Assembly: GCF_000282475.1 (NCBI RefSeq)
Contig: NZ_AKJF01000075.1
Span: 1-64,000, forward strand
DNA from: Pseudomonas sp. GM78
GTDB lineage: Bacteria; Pseudomonadota; Gammaproteobacteria; Pseudomonadales; Pseudomonadaceae
Reading direction: 5' to 3'
Length of the DNA: 64,000 nucleotides
How positions within the stretch are numbered: position 1 is the first letter of the stretch; each line of letters opens with the position of its first letter. Of the stretch, positions 1 through 8,494 are shown in pieces. Both the position numbers and the translations under genes were made by a program. The notes under the pieces are model-generated. The model made no database searches and was not told the DNA's origin. It saw nothing but the letters and a program-made list of their open reading frames with translations.

Positions 1-16
1 GCAGCTCCTACAGGGG
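1..16. repeat. Right end of a REP-like palindrome cut by the window edge
   Basis: The first bases, GCAGCTCCTACAGGGG, match one arm of the complete palindrome at 46957-47038. The other arm would lie outside the window, so this is called by similarity only. Confidence 0.5.
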
Positions 17-20
17 TGAT

Positions 21-389
21 TCAGACTTCGATCAGGGCGCCCAATTCCCGCTCAAGCTCCTGCGGATCGCCCAGATTGAATTCAATCAATCGCCGCAGGC
101 GTTCGATGGACTCCAGGCTGATATGCCTGCACACGAAACCCAATTGTCCATGGTCTTGATGGGTCAACTGCACATCCATCTCGATGTCGATGTCTTCGCT
201 CAGATGGATGTCGACAAAAAAGTCCTGCTGCGGGTTGCCCAGCCACGGTTCCGGGCGCTCGATCAGCAAGCCCTTGAGCGACAGGTCGATCAGCTTCACC
301 GGCCAGATGAACGCACCTTGGCCCAGCTCGGTTCTGGCATCGAACGCGATACGTTTGAAACGGCGACGTTCGGCAGGGTGCTCGCTCAT
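21..389 (-). CDS. mapZ: PilZ-domain c-di-GMP receptor, MapZ-like
   Basis: A single-domain PilZ protein of 122 residues. It carries the two c-di-GMP-binding motifs in order: an arginine-rich RRRFKR near residues 8-13 and DLSLKG near residues 35-40. The C-terminal part (LRRLIEFNLGDPQELEREL) closely resembles what I recall of P. aeruginosa PA4608/MapZ, which binds the chemotaxis methyltransferase CheR1 when loaded with c-di-GMP and so alters flagellar switching. Length and solitary domain fit that protein. It is divergent from cstA and not in an operon here. The role is inferred from family resemblance; c-di-GMP binding is well supported by the motifs. Confidence 0.85.
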   Translation of the reverse strand: MSEHPAERRRFKRIAFDARTELGQGAFIWPVKLIDLSLKGLLIERPEPWLGNPQQDFFVDIHLSEDIDIEMDVQLTHQDHGQLGFVCRHISLESIERLRRLIEFNLGDPQELERELGALIEV

Positions 390-549
390 GGCACGATCCT
401 CGGAAATGTACGCTGACTATAGACCGGCATTGCAAAAGGCCGCCAGCGCCGCCAGGTGTCTGGACCAATGTCGGGGTATGGCCTTTGCTGTCAGGCAAGC
501 TAAACTCGAGGTGGCTGTCTTTCTTGTCCACTCTGGCTGGAATAATAAA

Positions 550-2616
550 ATGAAAAATAATAATAGCCCGCTACGCCACTTACCCTGGCTGTTGCTGGCA
601 ATCGTTGGGGCGTGCGCCCTGGGCGTAGTGGCACTGCGCCGAGGTGAAGCGATCAACGCTTTGTGGATTGTGGTCGCTGCCGTGGCCATCTATCTGGTGG
701 CGTATCGTTACTACAGTCTGTTCATCGCCAATAATGTCATGCAACTCGATGCGCGACGGGCTACCCCCGCAGTGCTCAATAATGACGGTCTGGATTATGT
801 CCCGACCAACAAGCATATCCTCTTCGGTCACCACTTCGCGGCTATCGCCGGCGCGGGGCCGCTGGTCGGTCCGGTACTGGCGGCGCAGATGGGCTACCTG
901 CCCGGCACGCTGTGGCTGATTGCCGGCGTGGTGCTGGCCGGTGCCGTGCAGGACTTCATGGTCCTGTTCATGTCCACCCGCCGCAACGGCCGCTCCCTGG
1001 GCGACATGGTCCGCGAGGAAATGGGCCGCATCCCTGGCACCATCGCGCTGTTCGGCTGCTTCCTGATCATGATCATCATCCTCGCGGTGCTGGCGCTGAT
1101 CGTGGTCAAGGCCCTGGCTGAGAGCCCTTGGGGGATCTTCACGGTGATGGCGACCATCCCGATCGCGATGTTCATGGGCATCTACATGCGCTACATCCGC
1201 CCGGGTCGCATCGGTGAAATTTCGGTGATCGGCGTGTTGCTGCTGCTGGGGTCGATCTGGCTGGGCGGGCAGATTGCCGCAGACCCGGTGTGGGCCAAGG
1301 CCTTTACCTTCACCGGTGTGCAGATCACCTGGATGCTGATTGGTTACGGTTTCGTGGCAGCCTCGTTGCCGGTGTGGCTGATCCTGGCGCCACGTGACTA
1401 CCTCTCGACCTTCCTGAAAATCGGTACCATCGTGGCTCTGGCGATCGGCATCCTGATCACCATGCCCGAGCTCAAAATGCCGGCCCTGACCCAATTCGTC
1501 GACGGCACGGGACCTGTGTGGAAGGGCGGTCTGTTCCCGTTCCTGTTCATCACCATCGCCTGTGGTGCGGTTTCGGGTTTCCACGCACTGATTTCTTCCG
1601 GCACCACGCCGAAGCTGCTCGATAACGAAGTCAACGCCCGTTACATTGGCTACGGCGGCATGCTGATGGAGTCCTTCGTAGCCATCATGGCCATGGTCGC
1701 GGCCTCGGTAATCGAGCCTGGCGTGTACTTCGCCATGAACAGCCCGGCCGCCGTGGTCGGCGGTGATGTGGTGGCCGTGGCGACCGCGGTCAGCAACTGG
1801 GGCTTTGCGATTACCCCGGAGGCGCTGCAAGCGGTGGCCCACGACATCGGTGAAACCACCATCCTGGCCCGTGCCGGCGGTGCGCCGACCCTGGCTGTGG
1901 GTATCGCACAGATCCTGCACAGCGTGCTGCCGGGTGAAAACACCATGGCGTTCTGGTATCACTTCGCGATCCTGTTCGAAGCGTTGTTCATCCTCACTGC
2001 GGTCGACGCCGGTACCCGTGCCGGGCGTTTCATGCTGCAGGACCTGCTCGGTTCCTTCGTGCCAGCGCTCAAACGCACCGAGTCCTGGGCTGCCAACTTC
2101 CTCGCCACCGCCGGCTGCGTGGCCATGTGGGGCTGGCTGCTGTATCAGGGCGTGATCGATCCGCTGGGTGGCATCAATACCCTGTGGCCGCTGTTCGGCA
2201 TCTCCAACCAGATGCTGGCCGGTATCGCGCTGATGCTCGGCACCGTGGTGCTGATCAAGATGAAACGCCAGCGTTATGTGTGGGTCACCATGCTGCCTGC
2301 CGTGTGGTTGCTGATCTGTACCACCACCGCCGGCTTCATCAAGCTGTTCGACGCCAACCCGGCCATTGGCTTCCTGGCCCTGGCGAAAAAATACAGCGAT
2401 GCCCTGGCCAACGGTCAGATCCTCGCCCCGGCCAAGGACATCACGCAAATGCAGCACGTGATCTTCAACGCCTACACCAACGCTACGCTGACCGCGCTGT
2501 TCCTGTTCGTGGTGTTCAGTATCCTGTTCTATGCGCTCAAGGTCGGTATAGCCGCCTGGGGCAAAAAAGAGCGCACGGATAAAGAATCACCCTTCCAGGC
2601 GCTGCCGGATGCGTAA
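550..2616 (+). CDS. cstA: CstA/BtsT-family carbon starvation transporter
   Basis: A polytopic inner-membrane protein of 688 residues with many hydrophobic segments, of the CstA family, which imports peptides or pyruvate. The opening is typical of the family: an N-terminal membrane pair, then LDYVPTNKHILFGHHFAAIAGAGP-type sequence, and later GFHALISSGTTPKLL and the DAGTRAGRF stretch. The open frame extends upstream to 184, but the ATG at 550 begins a normal family N-terminus and leaves the stretch between it and mapZ as leader. It is followed 15 bases later by a YbdD/YjiX-like gene and then a CobW-like GTPase. That is the same trio as yjiY(btsT)-yjiX-yjiA in E. coli, so pyruvate uptake is as plausible as peptide uptake. 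Confidence 0.93.
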   Translation: MKNNNSPLRHLPWLLLAIVGACALGVVALRRGEAINALWIVVAAVAIYLVAYRYYSLFIANNVMQLDARRATPAVLNNDGLDYVPTNKHILFGHHFAAIAGAGPLVGPVLAAQMGYLPGTLWLIAGVVLAGAVQDFMVLFMSTRRNGRSLGDMVREEMGRIPGTIALFGCFLIMIIILAVLALIVVKALAESPWGIFTVMATIPIAMFMGIYMRYIRPGRIGEISVIGVLLLLGSIWLGGQIAADPVWAKAFTFTGVQITWMLIGYGFVAASLPVWLILAPRDYLSTFLKIGTIVALAIGILITMPELKMPALTQFVDGTGPVWKGGLFPFLFITIACGAVSGFHALISSGTTPKLLDNEVNARYIGYGGMLMESFVAIMAMVAASVIEPGVYFAMNSPAAVVGGDVVAVATAVSNWGFAITPEALQAVAHDIGETTILARAGGAPTLAVGIAQILHSVLPGENTMAFWYHFAILFEALFILTAVDAGTRAGRFMLQDLLGSFVPALKRTESWAANFLATAGCVAMWGWLLYQGVIDPLGGINTLWPLFGISNQMLAGIALMLGTVVLIKMKRQRYVWVTMLPAVWLLICTTTAGFIKLFDANPAIGFLALAKKYSDALANGQILAPAKDITQMQHVIFNAYTNATLTALFLFVVFSILFYALKVGIAAWGKKERTDKESPFQALPDA

Positions 2617-2631
2617 CCAGAGGATTGCAGC

Positions 2632-2829
2632 ATGTTCAATGACCTGAGTCGCCTCGGTAAATACCTCGGTCAGGCCGCGCGCCTGATGGTTGGCATGCCC
2701 GATTACGACAACTACGTCGAGCACATGCAAAGCAAGCACCCGGACAAACCGGTGATGAGCTACGAGGCGTTCTTTCGCGAACGCCAGGAGGCTCGTTACG
2801 GTGGCAAGGGGGGGCCGAAGTGCTGTTGA
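2632..2829 (+). CDS. YbdD/YjiX-family small protein (DUF466)
   Basis: A 65-residue soluble protein with the family features: [14 protein letters not shown] in the middle, the [16 protein letters not shown] stretch, and a glycine-rich end with two terminal cysteines. Members are nearly always encoded right after cstA/btsT-type transporters, as here (15-base gap), and are thought to be accessory to them. The biochemical role is not established. The paired C-terminal cysteines could bind a metal, which might link it to the following CobW-type GTPase; that is inference. Confidence 0.9.
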   Translation: MFNDLSRLGKYLGQAARLMVGMPDYDNYVEHMQSKHPDKPVMSYEAFFRERQEARYGGKGGPKCC

Positions 2830-2858
2830 TGCAAGGCAATTAGGCAAACATTGACTCT

Positions 2859-2924
2859 GTAGGAGCACGGCTTGCCGGCGATGGCGATCTTCAGGACGCC
2901 ATCGCCGGCAAGCCGTGCTCCTAC
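2859..2924. repeat. REP-like palindrome (TGTAGGAGC type)
   Basis: Near-perfect inverted repeat between the YjiX-like and GTPase genes: TAGGAGCACGGCTTGCCGGC on the left pairs with its complement ending at about 2923, around a short loop. It could stabilise or attenuate the upstream transcript. Confidence 0.85.
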
Positions 2925-2951
2925 TGTTTTTTGCGCATAGGAGATTTCGTT

Positions 2952-3923
2952 TTGCTCACTCCAATCCCGGTCACGATCCTCAGTGGCTTCCTCGGCGCAG
3001 GTAAAACCACCTTGCTGCGCTACCTGCTCAAAGCCGAGCACGGTCTGAAAATCGCCGTGATCGAAAACGAATTCAGTGACGCCGGCATCGACACCCAGCT
3101 GTTGGGCGATGAACCGGTGCAAGTGATGACGCTGTCTAACGGCTGTGTCTGTTGCACCATCCACACCGACCTGACCAAGGCCCTGTATCTGCTCCTCGAG
3201 CGCCTCGACAGCGGTGACATCGCCTTCGACCGCCTGGTGATCGAATGCACCGGCCTCGCCGATCCGGCTCCGGTGGCACAAACCTTCTTCATCGACGAGG
3301 AGCTGCGCGAGCGCTACATCCTCGATGGCATCATCACCTTGGTGGACGCGGCACACGCCGAACAGCACCTGACCCAGACCATCGCCCAGGCGCAGATCGG
3401 TTTCGCCGACCGCTTGCTGGTGAGCAAGCGTGATCTGGTGGACGAACCTGCGTTCACGGCGTTGAGCGAGCGCCTGACCCGTATCAATCGTCGTGCACCG
3501 ATCCGCGTGGTCGACCACGGCAAGATCGACCTGGCCGAACTGCTCGACGTGCGTGGGTTCAATCTCAACGCCGATCTGGGCGGCGGCGTGAGTTTGCGCC
3601 CAGTGAGCCAGGCCCCGTCCATCGACCGTATTTCCAGCCTGGTACTACGCACCGAAAAACCGCTGGATATCGACAAGCTCAGCGAGTTCATGAACGAACT
3701 GCTGGAGGAGCACGGCAAGCAACTGCTGCGCTACAAAGGCGTATTGAACATCCTCGGCGAGCCGCGCCGCATGGTGTTTCAGGGTGTGCTGAAACTTTAC
3801 GGTTTCGACTGGGACACGGAATGGGCGGACGATGAAACCCGTGAAAGCGTGATCGTGTTCATTGCCGATGATTTGCCGCAGGAAAAGATTCGCCAAGGGT
3901 TCGCGCGAGTGGCTGCGAGCTAA
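2952..3923 (+). CDS. CobW/YjiA-family metal-binding GTPase
   Basis: A G3E-family P-loop GTPase of 323 residues. It has Walker A (GFLGAGKTTLL), the family metal motif CxCC (NGCVCCTIH), a Walker-B-like ECTGLADP, a guanine-specificity-like SKRDLVDE, and a C-terminal CobW domain. Such proteins deliver or chaperone metals, mainly zinc. The start is a TTG at 2952 preceded 8 bases upstream by AGGAG (2939-2943); a TTG at 2931 lies inside the region just before that ribosome site and is less likely. Position after cstA and the YjiX-like gene matches yjiA of E. coli. Its stop overlaps the stop of the convergent regulator gene. Confidence 0.88.
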   Translation: MLTPIPVTILSGFLGAGKTTLLRYLLKAEHGLKIAVIENEFSDAGIDTQLLGDEPVQVMTLSNGCVCCTIHTDLTKALYLLLERLDSGDIAFDRLVIECTGLADPAPVAQTFFIDEELRERYILDGIITLVDAAHAEQHLTQTIAQAQIGFADRLLVSKRDLVDEPAFTALSERLTRINRRAPIRVVDHGKIDLAELLDVRGFNLNADLGGGVSLRPVSQAPSIDRISSLVLRTEKPLDIDKLSEFMNELLEEHGKQLLRYKGVLNILGEPRRMVFQGVLKLYGFDWDTEWADDETRESVIVFIADDLPQEKIRQGFARVAAS

Positions 3924-4609
3924 CCGGCAATACGCTTGTGGTTGGAGTGCGGTTGAGCGTTCAGCAAAACCGCCTCCAGATGATCCAGGTACCGGTTCAG
4001 TAACGTCACCGCCATCGCGGCATCCCTACGCGTGAGCGCATCCACTATTTGCTCGTGCAGCTGCCAAGCGCAATAGTCATCCAAGGCGGCGTCAAACTGC
4101 GCAATCGCCAATGAGATCAGTGGCACCAGGCTGCCGAGAAAATGCGCTAACGGTACATTGCCCGCCATCTCTGCCAGCTGCAGGTGAAACTCTCCCGACA
4201 GACGAATCGCCCGGCCACGCTCGGCGCATTGGCGCTCGGTATCGGCCACCACCTGCAGGCGCGCCAGGGCAAGCGGGCAGGGGCGCTGGCAGGCCAACCG
4301 CACCAGCATGAGCTCGGTCAGTCGCCTGGCATGCAGCGCTTGCCGGGTTTGCTCGGCATTCAGCGCAGCGACGCGAGGACGATGGTTGGCCCGAAGGACA
4401 ATGACCTGCTGGTGGGACAGCCGCGTCAGCACGTCACGCATGGCGCTGCGTCGAGCGCCAAACATCTGCGCCAGGCTTTCTTCGGTAAAGCGACTGGCCG
4501 AATGGATGCGCTGTTCGAGAATGGCGTTGAAGACCCGCGAGTACAGATCATCCGCCGCCGGTGGAAAGGGCAGGGTGTTGAGCATTTGTGGTGAAACGAA
4601 GCTGTTCAT
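3920..4609 (-). CDS. GntR-family transcriptional regulator, FCD type (second gene)
   Basis: A 229-residue regulator with an N-terminal winged helix (about residues 18-80, including LYSRVFNAILEQRI and FTEESLAQMFGARRSAMRDVLTRL) and a helical FCD ligand-binding domain to the end. FCD metal ligands are suggested by the H in FHLQLAEM and the later LHEQIVDAL. It lies 25 bases after the other GntR gene, which itself follows the DctA-like transporter, so all three are probably co-transcribed. The ligand is unknown; a dicarboxylate or related acid is inferred only from context. Confidence 0.85.
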   Translation of the reverse strand: MNSFVSPQMLNTLPFPPAADDLYSRVFNAILEQRIHSASRFTEESLAQMFGARRSAMRDVLTRLSHQQVIVLRANHRPRVAALNAEQTRQALHARRLTELMLVRLACQRPCPLALARLQVVADTERQCAERGRAIRLSGEFHLQLAEMAGNVPLAHFLGSLVPLISLAIAQFDAALDDYCAWQLHEQIVDALTRRDAAMAVTLLNRYLDHLEAVLLNAQPHSNHKRIAG

Positions 4610-4634
4610 GGCCTGTCTCCAGTTCGAAGCGGAC

Positions 4635-5357
4635 TCAACTGCCGAGGTTGTCGTCCGGAATGTTCAGTTCGATGCCCATCCGCTGTCCTTCGCGAAGAAT
4701 GTGCCGACGCATCTCGGCGCTAGCCTGGGCGCTGTTCTTGCTACGGATGGCGCGCACCACGGCTTCGTTTTCTTCGAGGCGTTCCGCCAGGTGTTCCGGG
4801 GAGTTGCGCAACACATCGGCGCTCTGCTTGAGGGCATTGCTGGTCTGCTGGACCACGCTCTGGAAAATCGGATTCGACGTCAGCGTGAACAACTCTTCAT
4901 GGAACGCGATGTAGGCATTCACGCCGGCCTCGCTGTCGTTGGCTTCCAGGGCTTCGCGCATGTCCATCAGGGTCAGGCGCAGTTGCCCGACTTCCTTGCT
5001 GCTGATGGATTGCGCCACCAGGCCGACGATGAATGGCTCAAGGGTGTAGCGCAGTTGCAGGACGTCTTCCAGGCTCGCCCCGGCCACTGCGCTGTCGTGG
5101 CTTTGGCTGTCGTTGAGATTCGCGTCCAGCACCACCACGCCTTTGCCCGGCATGGAACGCACCAGGCCGAGGGTTTCCAGCACGGTCACCGCTTCACGCA
5201 GGCTCGGACGGCTGATGCCCAGCTGCTCGGCCAATTCACGTTGCCCCGGGAGCATTTCGCCGGAGCGCCACTGACCGCGGGCCAGAGCGCCCCGCAGTTT
5301 TTCTACGACTGAATTTACAACGGTCGACGAGGTAATCACTGTTCGCTCCATGAGCAT
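4635..5357 (-). CDS. GntR-family transcriptional regulator, FadR-like FCD type (first gene)
   Basis: A regulator of about 240 residues with a clear N-terminal winged helix (VVEKLRGALARGQWRSG, LAEQLGISRPSLREAVTVLE, TLGLVRSMPGKGVVV) and a C-terminal FCD domain (RYTLEPFIVGL, FHEELFTLTSNPIF, MRRHI). The open frame reaches 5396. Starts at 5357 (MLMERTVI) or 5351 (MERTVI) give a normal family N-terminus, and no strong ribosome site separates them. It sits 48 bases after the DctA-like gene and probably controls that operon, with GGTCTTACC sites upstream of the transporter as candidate operators. Confidence 0.85.
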   Translation of the reverse strand: MLMERTVITSSTVVNSVVEKLRGALARGQWRSGEMLPGQRELAEQLGISRPSLREAVTVLETLGLVRSMPGKGVVVLDANLNDSQSHDSAVAGASLEDVLQLRYTLEPFIVGLVAQSISSKEVGQLRLTLMDMREALEANDSEAGVNAYIAFHEELFTLTSNPIFQSVVQQTSNALKQSADVLRNSPEHLAERLEENEAVVRAIRSKNSAQASAEMRRHILREGQRMGIELNIPDDNLGS

Positions 5358-5405
5358 CCATAGCGTTGTTGGCCGTGCCCGCCCGAAGGCAGGCACGGCG
5401 TTTGT

Positions 5406-6719
5406 TCAAAATTCCTGCTGATGGGCAGGGGCCACAGGTTTTCTCGGCTGGAAGGTATAACCCACCTGGCCGGACAGTACCTTGTTCGCCCGTTGCACAT
5501 CGATATCCTTTTCCCAGCGGGCGATGGCTACGGTCGCCACGCAATTGCCGATCAGGTTGGTCAGCGCCCGGCCGATGCCCATGAACCAGTCCACTGCCAG
5601 CACCAGCACCAGGCCCACCACCGGAATCGCCGGGATCGCCGTCAGGGTGGCGGCCAGAATGACCAGCGCCGAACCCGGAATGCCGTGCGCGCCCTTGGAG
5701 GTGATCAGCGACACCAGCAGAATCGTCAGCAGGTCGGTCATCGCCAGCGGTGTGCCGGTGGCATTGGCGATGAACACAATGGCCAGGGTCAGGTAGATCG
5801 AGAAACCGTCGAGGTTGAATGAATACCCGGTTGGAATCACCAGCCCGACCGTCGAGCTGCCGATGCCCAGATGCTCAAGCTTGCGCATGATTTGTGGCAG
5901 CACGGCATCGGACGAAGCGGTACCCATGACGATCAGCAGTTCTTCGCGCAGGTACTTGAGCAGCGGCCACATCCGCAGGCCGGACAGGCGCATCACCAGG
6001 CCGAGAATCAGAGCAACGAAGGCTACGCAGGTCAGGTAGAACAAACCGACCAGGCTGCCCAGATGCTGCAGCGAGTCCAGGCCATATTTGCTGGTGGTGA
6101 AGGCGATTGCGCCGAACACACCGATCGGTGCCAGGCGCACGATCATGCCCATGATGCGGAAGATCACGTGGCTGAGCTCATTGATCAGGCGCGAGATTCC
6201 GGAGGCGGCTTCGCCCACCAGGTTCAGCGCACTGCCGAACAGCACCGAAAACAGCAGCACTTGCAGGATGTTGTTGTCTGCAAACGCACCTATTACCGAG
6301 GTCGGAATCAGATCCATCAGGAACTGCGTGGTGGTGTGCATGTGCTGGCTGCGTTGGGCGATATCGCCCATGTCTGCAGCGGAAAGCTGATCCAGATGAA
6401 TGTTCGCACCGCTGCCGATGCCAGTACTGAAGGCGAACACCAGGCCGATCACCAGGGCAATGGTGGTGAGGATTTCAAAGTAGATCACTGATTTCAGGCC
6501 GATGCGGCCGACCTTCTTCAGGTCGCCGGCACCGCTGATGCCGCTGACCACTACGCAGAACACAATCAGGCCGATGAGCATTTTGATCAGCTTGATAAAA
6601 CCGTCACCAAGCGGTTTGAGCTGAGCGGAGTATTCGGGAAGGGTCAGCCCGCAGACGATGCCGAGCACCAGTCCGAGAACCACTTGGAGGAAGATTGAAC
6701 GCGAGCACCATCTGAGCAT
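5406..6719 (-). CDS. dctA: DctA-family C4-dicarboxylate/proton-sodium symporter
   Basis: A DAACS-family membrane transporter of 437 residues with the family signatures: GFIKLIKMLIGLIVFC near the start, MGTASSDAVLPQ (the serine-rich re-entrant loop), VIPTGYSFNLDG, and ITSKGAHGIPGSA near the end. The ATG at 6719 has AGGA 8 bases upstream; the longer frame to 6758 lacks one. It is probably the first gene of a minus-strand operon with two GntR regulators, so it looks like an additional, locally regulated DctA paralogue rather than the main DctBD-controlled copy. Substrate is inferred from family: succinate, fumarate, malate or a related acid. Confidence 0.88.
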   Translation of the reverse strand: MLRWCSRSIFLQVVLGLVLGIVCGLTLPEYSAQLKPLGDGFIKLIKMLIGLIVFCVVVSGISGAGDLKKVGRIGLKSVIYFEILTTIALVIGLVFAFSTGIGSGANIHLDQLSAADMGDIAQRSQHMHTTTQFLMDLIPTSVIGAFADNNILQVLLFSVLFGSALNLVGEAASGISRLINELSHVIFRIMGMIVRLAPIGVFGAIAFTTSKYGLDSLQHLGSLVGLFYLTCVAFVALILGLVMRLSGLRMWPLLKYLREELLIVMGTASSDAVLPQIMRKLEHLGIGSSTVGLVIPTGYSFNLDGFSIYLTLAIVFIANATGTPLAMTDLLTILLVSLITSKGAHGIPGSALVILAATLTAIPAIPVVGLVLVLAVDWFMGIGRALTNLIGNCVATVAIARWEKDIDVQRANKVLSGQVGYTFQPRKPVAPAHQQEF

Positions 6720-6787
6720 GGGAGGAATCCTGGTCGGTGTCCTGGCTGCCGTGCGCATCGCGCATCAGATTCAGGACTTAATTATTG

Positions 6788-6798
6788 TGGTCTTACCG
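6788..6798. promoter_or_regulatory. Candidate GntR/FCD operator, proximal
   Basis: TGGTCTTACCG contains the palindromic core GGT-NNN-ACC, close to the TNGTNNNACNA consensus of FadR-type regulators. It lies about 70 bases upstream of the DctA-like start, where an operator would be expected. Confidence 0.5.
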
Positions 6799-6872
6799 GT
6801 ATGTCCAGTGCAGGCGCAGTCTAGGCGCTATTTTCGGGTGATCGCAAGTAAAAATTAAAAAATTGGCATGAC

Positions 6873-6883
6873 CGGTCTTACCA
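6873..6883. promoter_or_regulatory. Candidate GntR/FCD operator, distal
   Basis: CGGTCTTACCA repeats the same GGTCTTACC core, 85 bases from the first copy (about eight helical turns). A related ACCGGT palindrome occurs at about 6914-6919. Confidence 0.5.
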
Positions 6884-6934
6884 GTTGGCTGAAGGCTTGA
6901 TTTAGAGCCTTTTACCGGTCTAAAAATTCAGGCG

Positions 6935-6964
6935 AAAAAAAACCGGCCATCGCTGGCCGGTTTT
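6935..6964 (-). terminator. Rho-independent terminator of glyA
   Basis: On the minus strand AACCGGCCAGCGATGGCCGG forms a GC-rich hairpin followed by a run of T. It begins 27 bases after the glyA stop. Confidence 0.88.
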
Positions 6965-6990
6965 CTATTGCTGCGATTTAGCGGGGCTTA

Positions 6991-8244
6991 TTAAGCGCCG
7001 TACACCGGCAGCTTCTTGCAGATAGCCTTGACCTTCTCACGAACGGCATCGATCACCGCTTCGTTGTTCAGGTCTGCCAGGATGTCGCAGATCCAGCCGG
7101 CCAGTTCCTTGCACTCTGCTTCCTTGAAGCCGCGAGTGGTCACAGCCGGAGTGCCGAAGCGCAGGCCGGAGGTGACGAACGGGGAGCGTGGGTCGTTTGG
7201 CACGGAGTTCTTGTTCACGGTGATGAACGCCTTGCCCAGGGCGGCGTCGGCATCTTTACCGGAGATTTCCTGCTTGATCAGCGACAGCAGGAACAGGTGG
7301 TTTTCAGTACCGCCGGAAACCACGTCAAAACCGCGCTCGATGAATACGCTGGCCATGGCCTGGGCGTTTTTCACCACTTGTTGCTGGTAAGCCTTGAACT
7401 CAGGCTGCAGAGCTTCTTTGAAGCAGATCGCTTTAGCGGCGATCACGTGCTCCAGCGGGCCGCCTTGGGCGCCCGGGAATACCGCGGAGTTCAGCTTCTT
7501 CTCGATGTCGGCGTTGGCGCGAGCCAGGATCAGGCCGCCACGTGGACCGCGCAGGGTCTTGTGGGTGGTGGTGGTTACCACGTCAGCGAATGGCACCGGG
7601 TTCGGGTAGACGCCAGCGGCGACCAGACCGGCCACGTGGGCCATGTCGACGAACAGGTACGCGCCCACTTTATCGGCGATTGCGCGGAAACGCGGGAAGT
7701 CGAGGATCTGCGAGTAGGCAGAGAAACCGGCCACGATCATTTTCGGCTTGTGCTCGACCGCCAGGCGCTCGACTTCGTCGTAGTCGATCAGGCCATTGGC
7801 GTCGATGCCGTACTGGATGGCGTTGTACAGCTTGCCGGAGGACGAAACGCTGGCACCGTGGGTCAGGTGACCGCCGTGGGCCAGGCTCATGCCCAGGATG
7901 GTGTCGCCAGCTTGCAGCAGGGCCAGGTAAACGGCGCTGTTGGCTTGCGAACCGGCGTGTGGCTGAACGTTGGCGTAATCGGCGCCGAACAGTTCTTTGG
8001 CTCGATCAATTGCAAGCTGCTCGACGACGTCAACGTACTCGCAACCACCGTAGTAGCGCTTGCCCGGGTAGCCTTCGGCGTACTTGTTGGTCAGTACCGA
8101 GCCTTGAGCTTCCATCACCGCAGGGCTGGTGTAGTTTTCCGAAGCGATCAGCTCAATGTGCTCTTCCTGGCGCTGAGCTTCTTGCTCCATGGCGGCAAAG
8201 AGATCGGCGTCGTACTTGGCAATAGTCAAATCACGGCTGAACAT
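6991..8244 (-). CDS. glyA: Serine hydroxymethyltransferase
   Basis: A cytosolic PLP enzyme of 417 residues that interconverts serine and glycine while charging tetrahydrofolate with a one-carbon unit. The PLP-lysine motif [14 protein letters not shown] is present near residue 229, with [13 protein letters not shown] at the N-terminus and [15 protein letters not shown] in the substrate region. The ATG at 8244 has GAGGA six bases upstream and gives the standard MFSRDLTI start. It appears monocistronic, with its own terminator. Pseudomonads carry several glyA paralogues; this one lies beside morA, as glyA3 does in PAO1 (recalled). Confidence 0.97.
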   Translation of the reverse strand: MFSRDLTIAKYDADLFAAMEQEAQRQEEHIELIASENYTSPAVMEAQGSVLTNKYAEGYPGKRYYGGCEYVDVVEQLAIDRAKELFGADYANVQPHAGSQANSAVYLALLQAGDTILGMSLAHGGHLTHGASVSSSGKLYNAIQYGIDANGLIDYDEVERLAVEHKPKMIVAGFSAYSQILDFPRFRAIADKVGAYLFVDMAHVAGLVAAGVYPNPVPFADVVTTTTHKTLRGPRGGLILARANADIEKKLNSAVFPGAQGGPLEHVIAAKAICFKEALQPEFKAYQQQVVKNAQAMASVFIERGFDVVSGGTENHLFLLSLIKQEISGKDADAALGKAFITVNKNSVPNDPRSPFVTSGLRFGTPAVTTRGFKEAECKELAGWICDILADLNNEAVIDAVREKVKAICKKLPVYGA

Positions 8245-8367
8245 GGCGGTCCTCAAGGATCGGGGGCGGAAAAGGGGGGCATTCTACCCCATCGGGTTTT
8301 GGAAGGCATATGAAAGGACATCATGTCGCAGACAAGTGGGCTTCATGAGGGGGTTAGTGGTGAATCT

Positions 8368-8475
8368 GCCGGCCTCATCGCTGGCAAGCCAGCTCCCACA
8401 ATGTCCGTGTTTCAACCCGAGAATATTGGTTCACAGCAAGTCCCTGTGGGAGCTGGCTTGCCAGCGATGAGGCCA
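8368..8475. repeat. REP pair (GTGGGAGCTGGCTTGCCAGC type)
   Basis: Inverted pair between glyA and morA: CTCATCGCTGGCAAGCCAGC at about 8374-8393 complements GCTGGCTTGCCAGCGATGAG at about 8452-8471, with about 60 bases between. Each arm also folds on itself (CTGGCAAGCCAG). Confidence 0.85.
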
Positions 8476-8494
8476 GCAGCCTCGCTGCGATTAT

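Noticed and set aside
184-549. N-terminal extension of the cstA frame
   Set aside because: It overlaps mapZ on the other strand and has no family similarity; the protein starts properly at 550.
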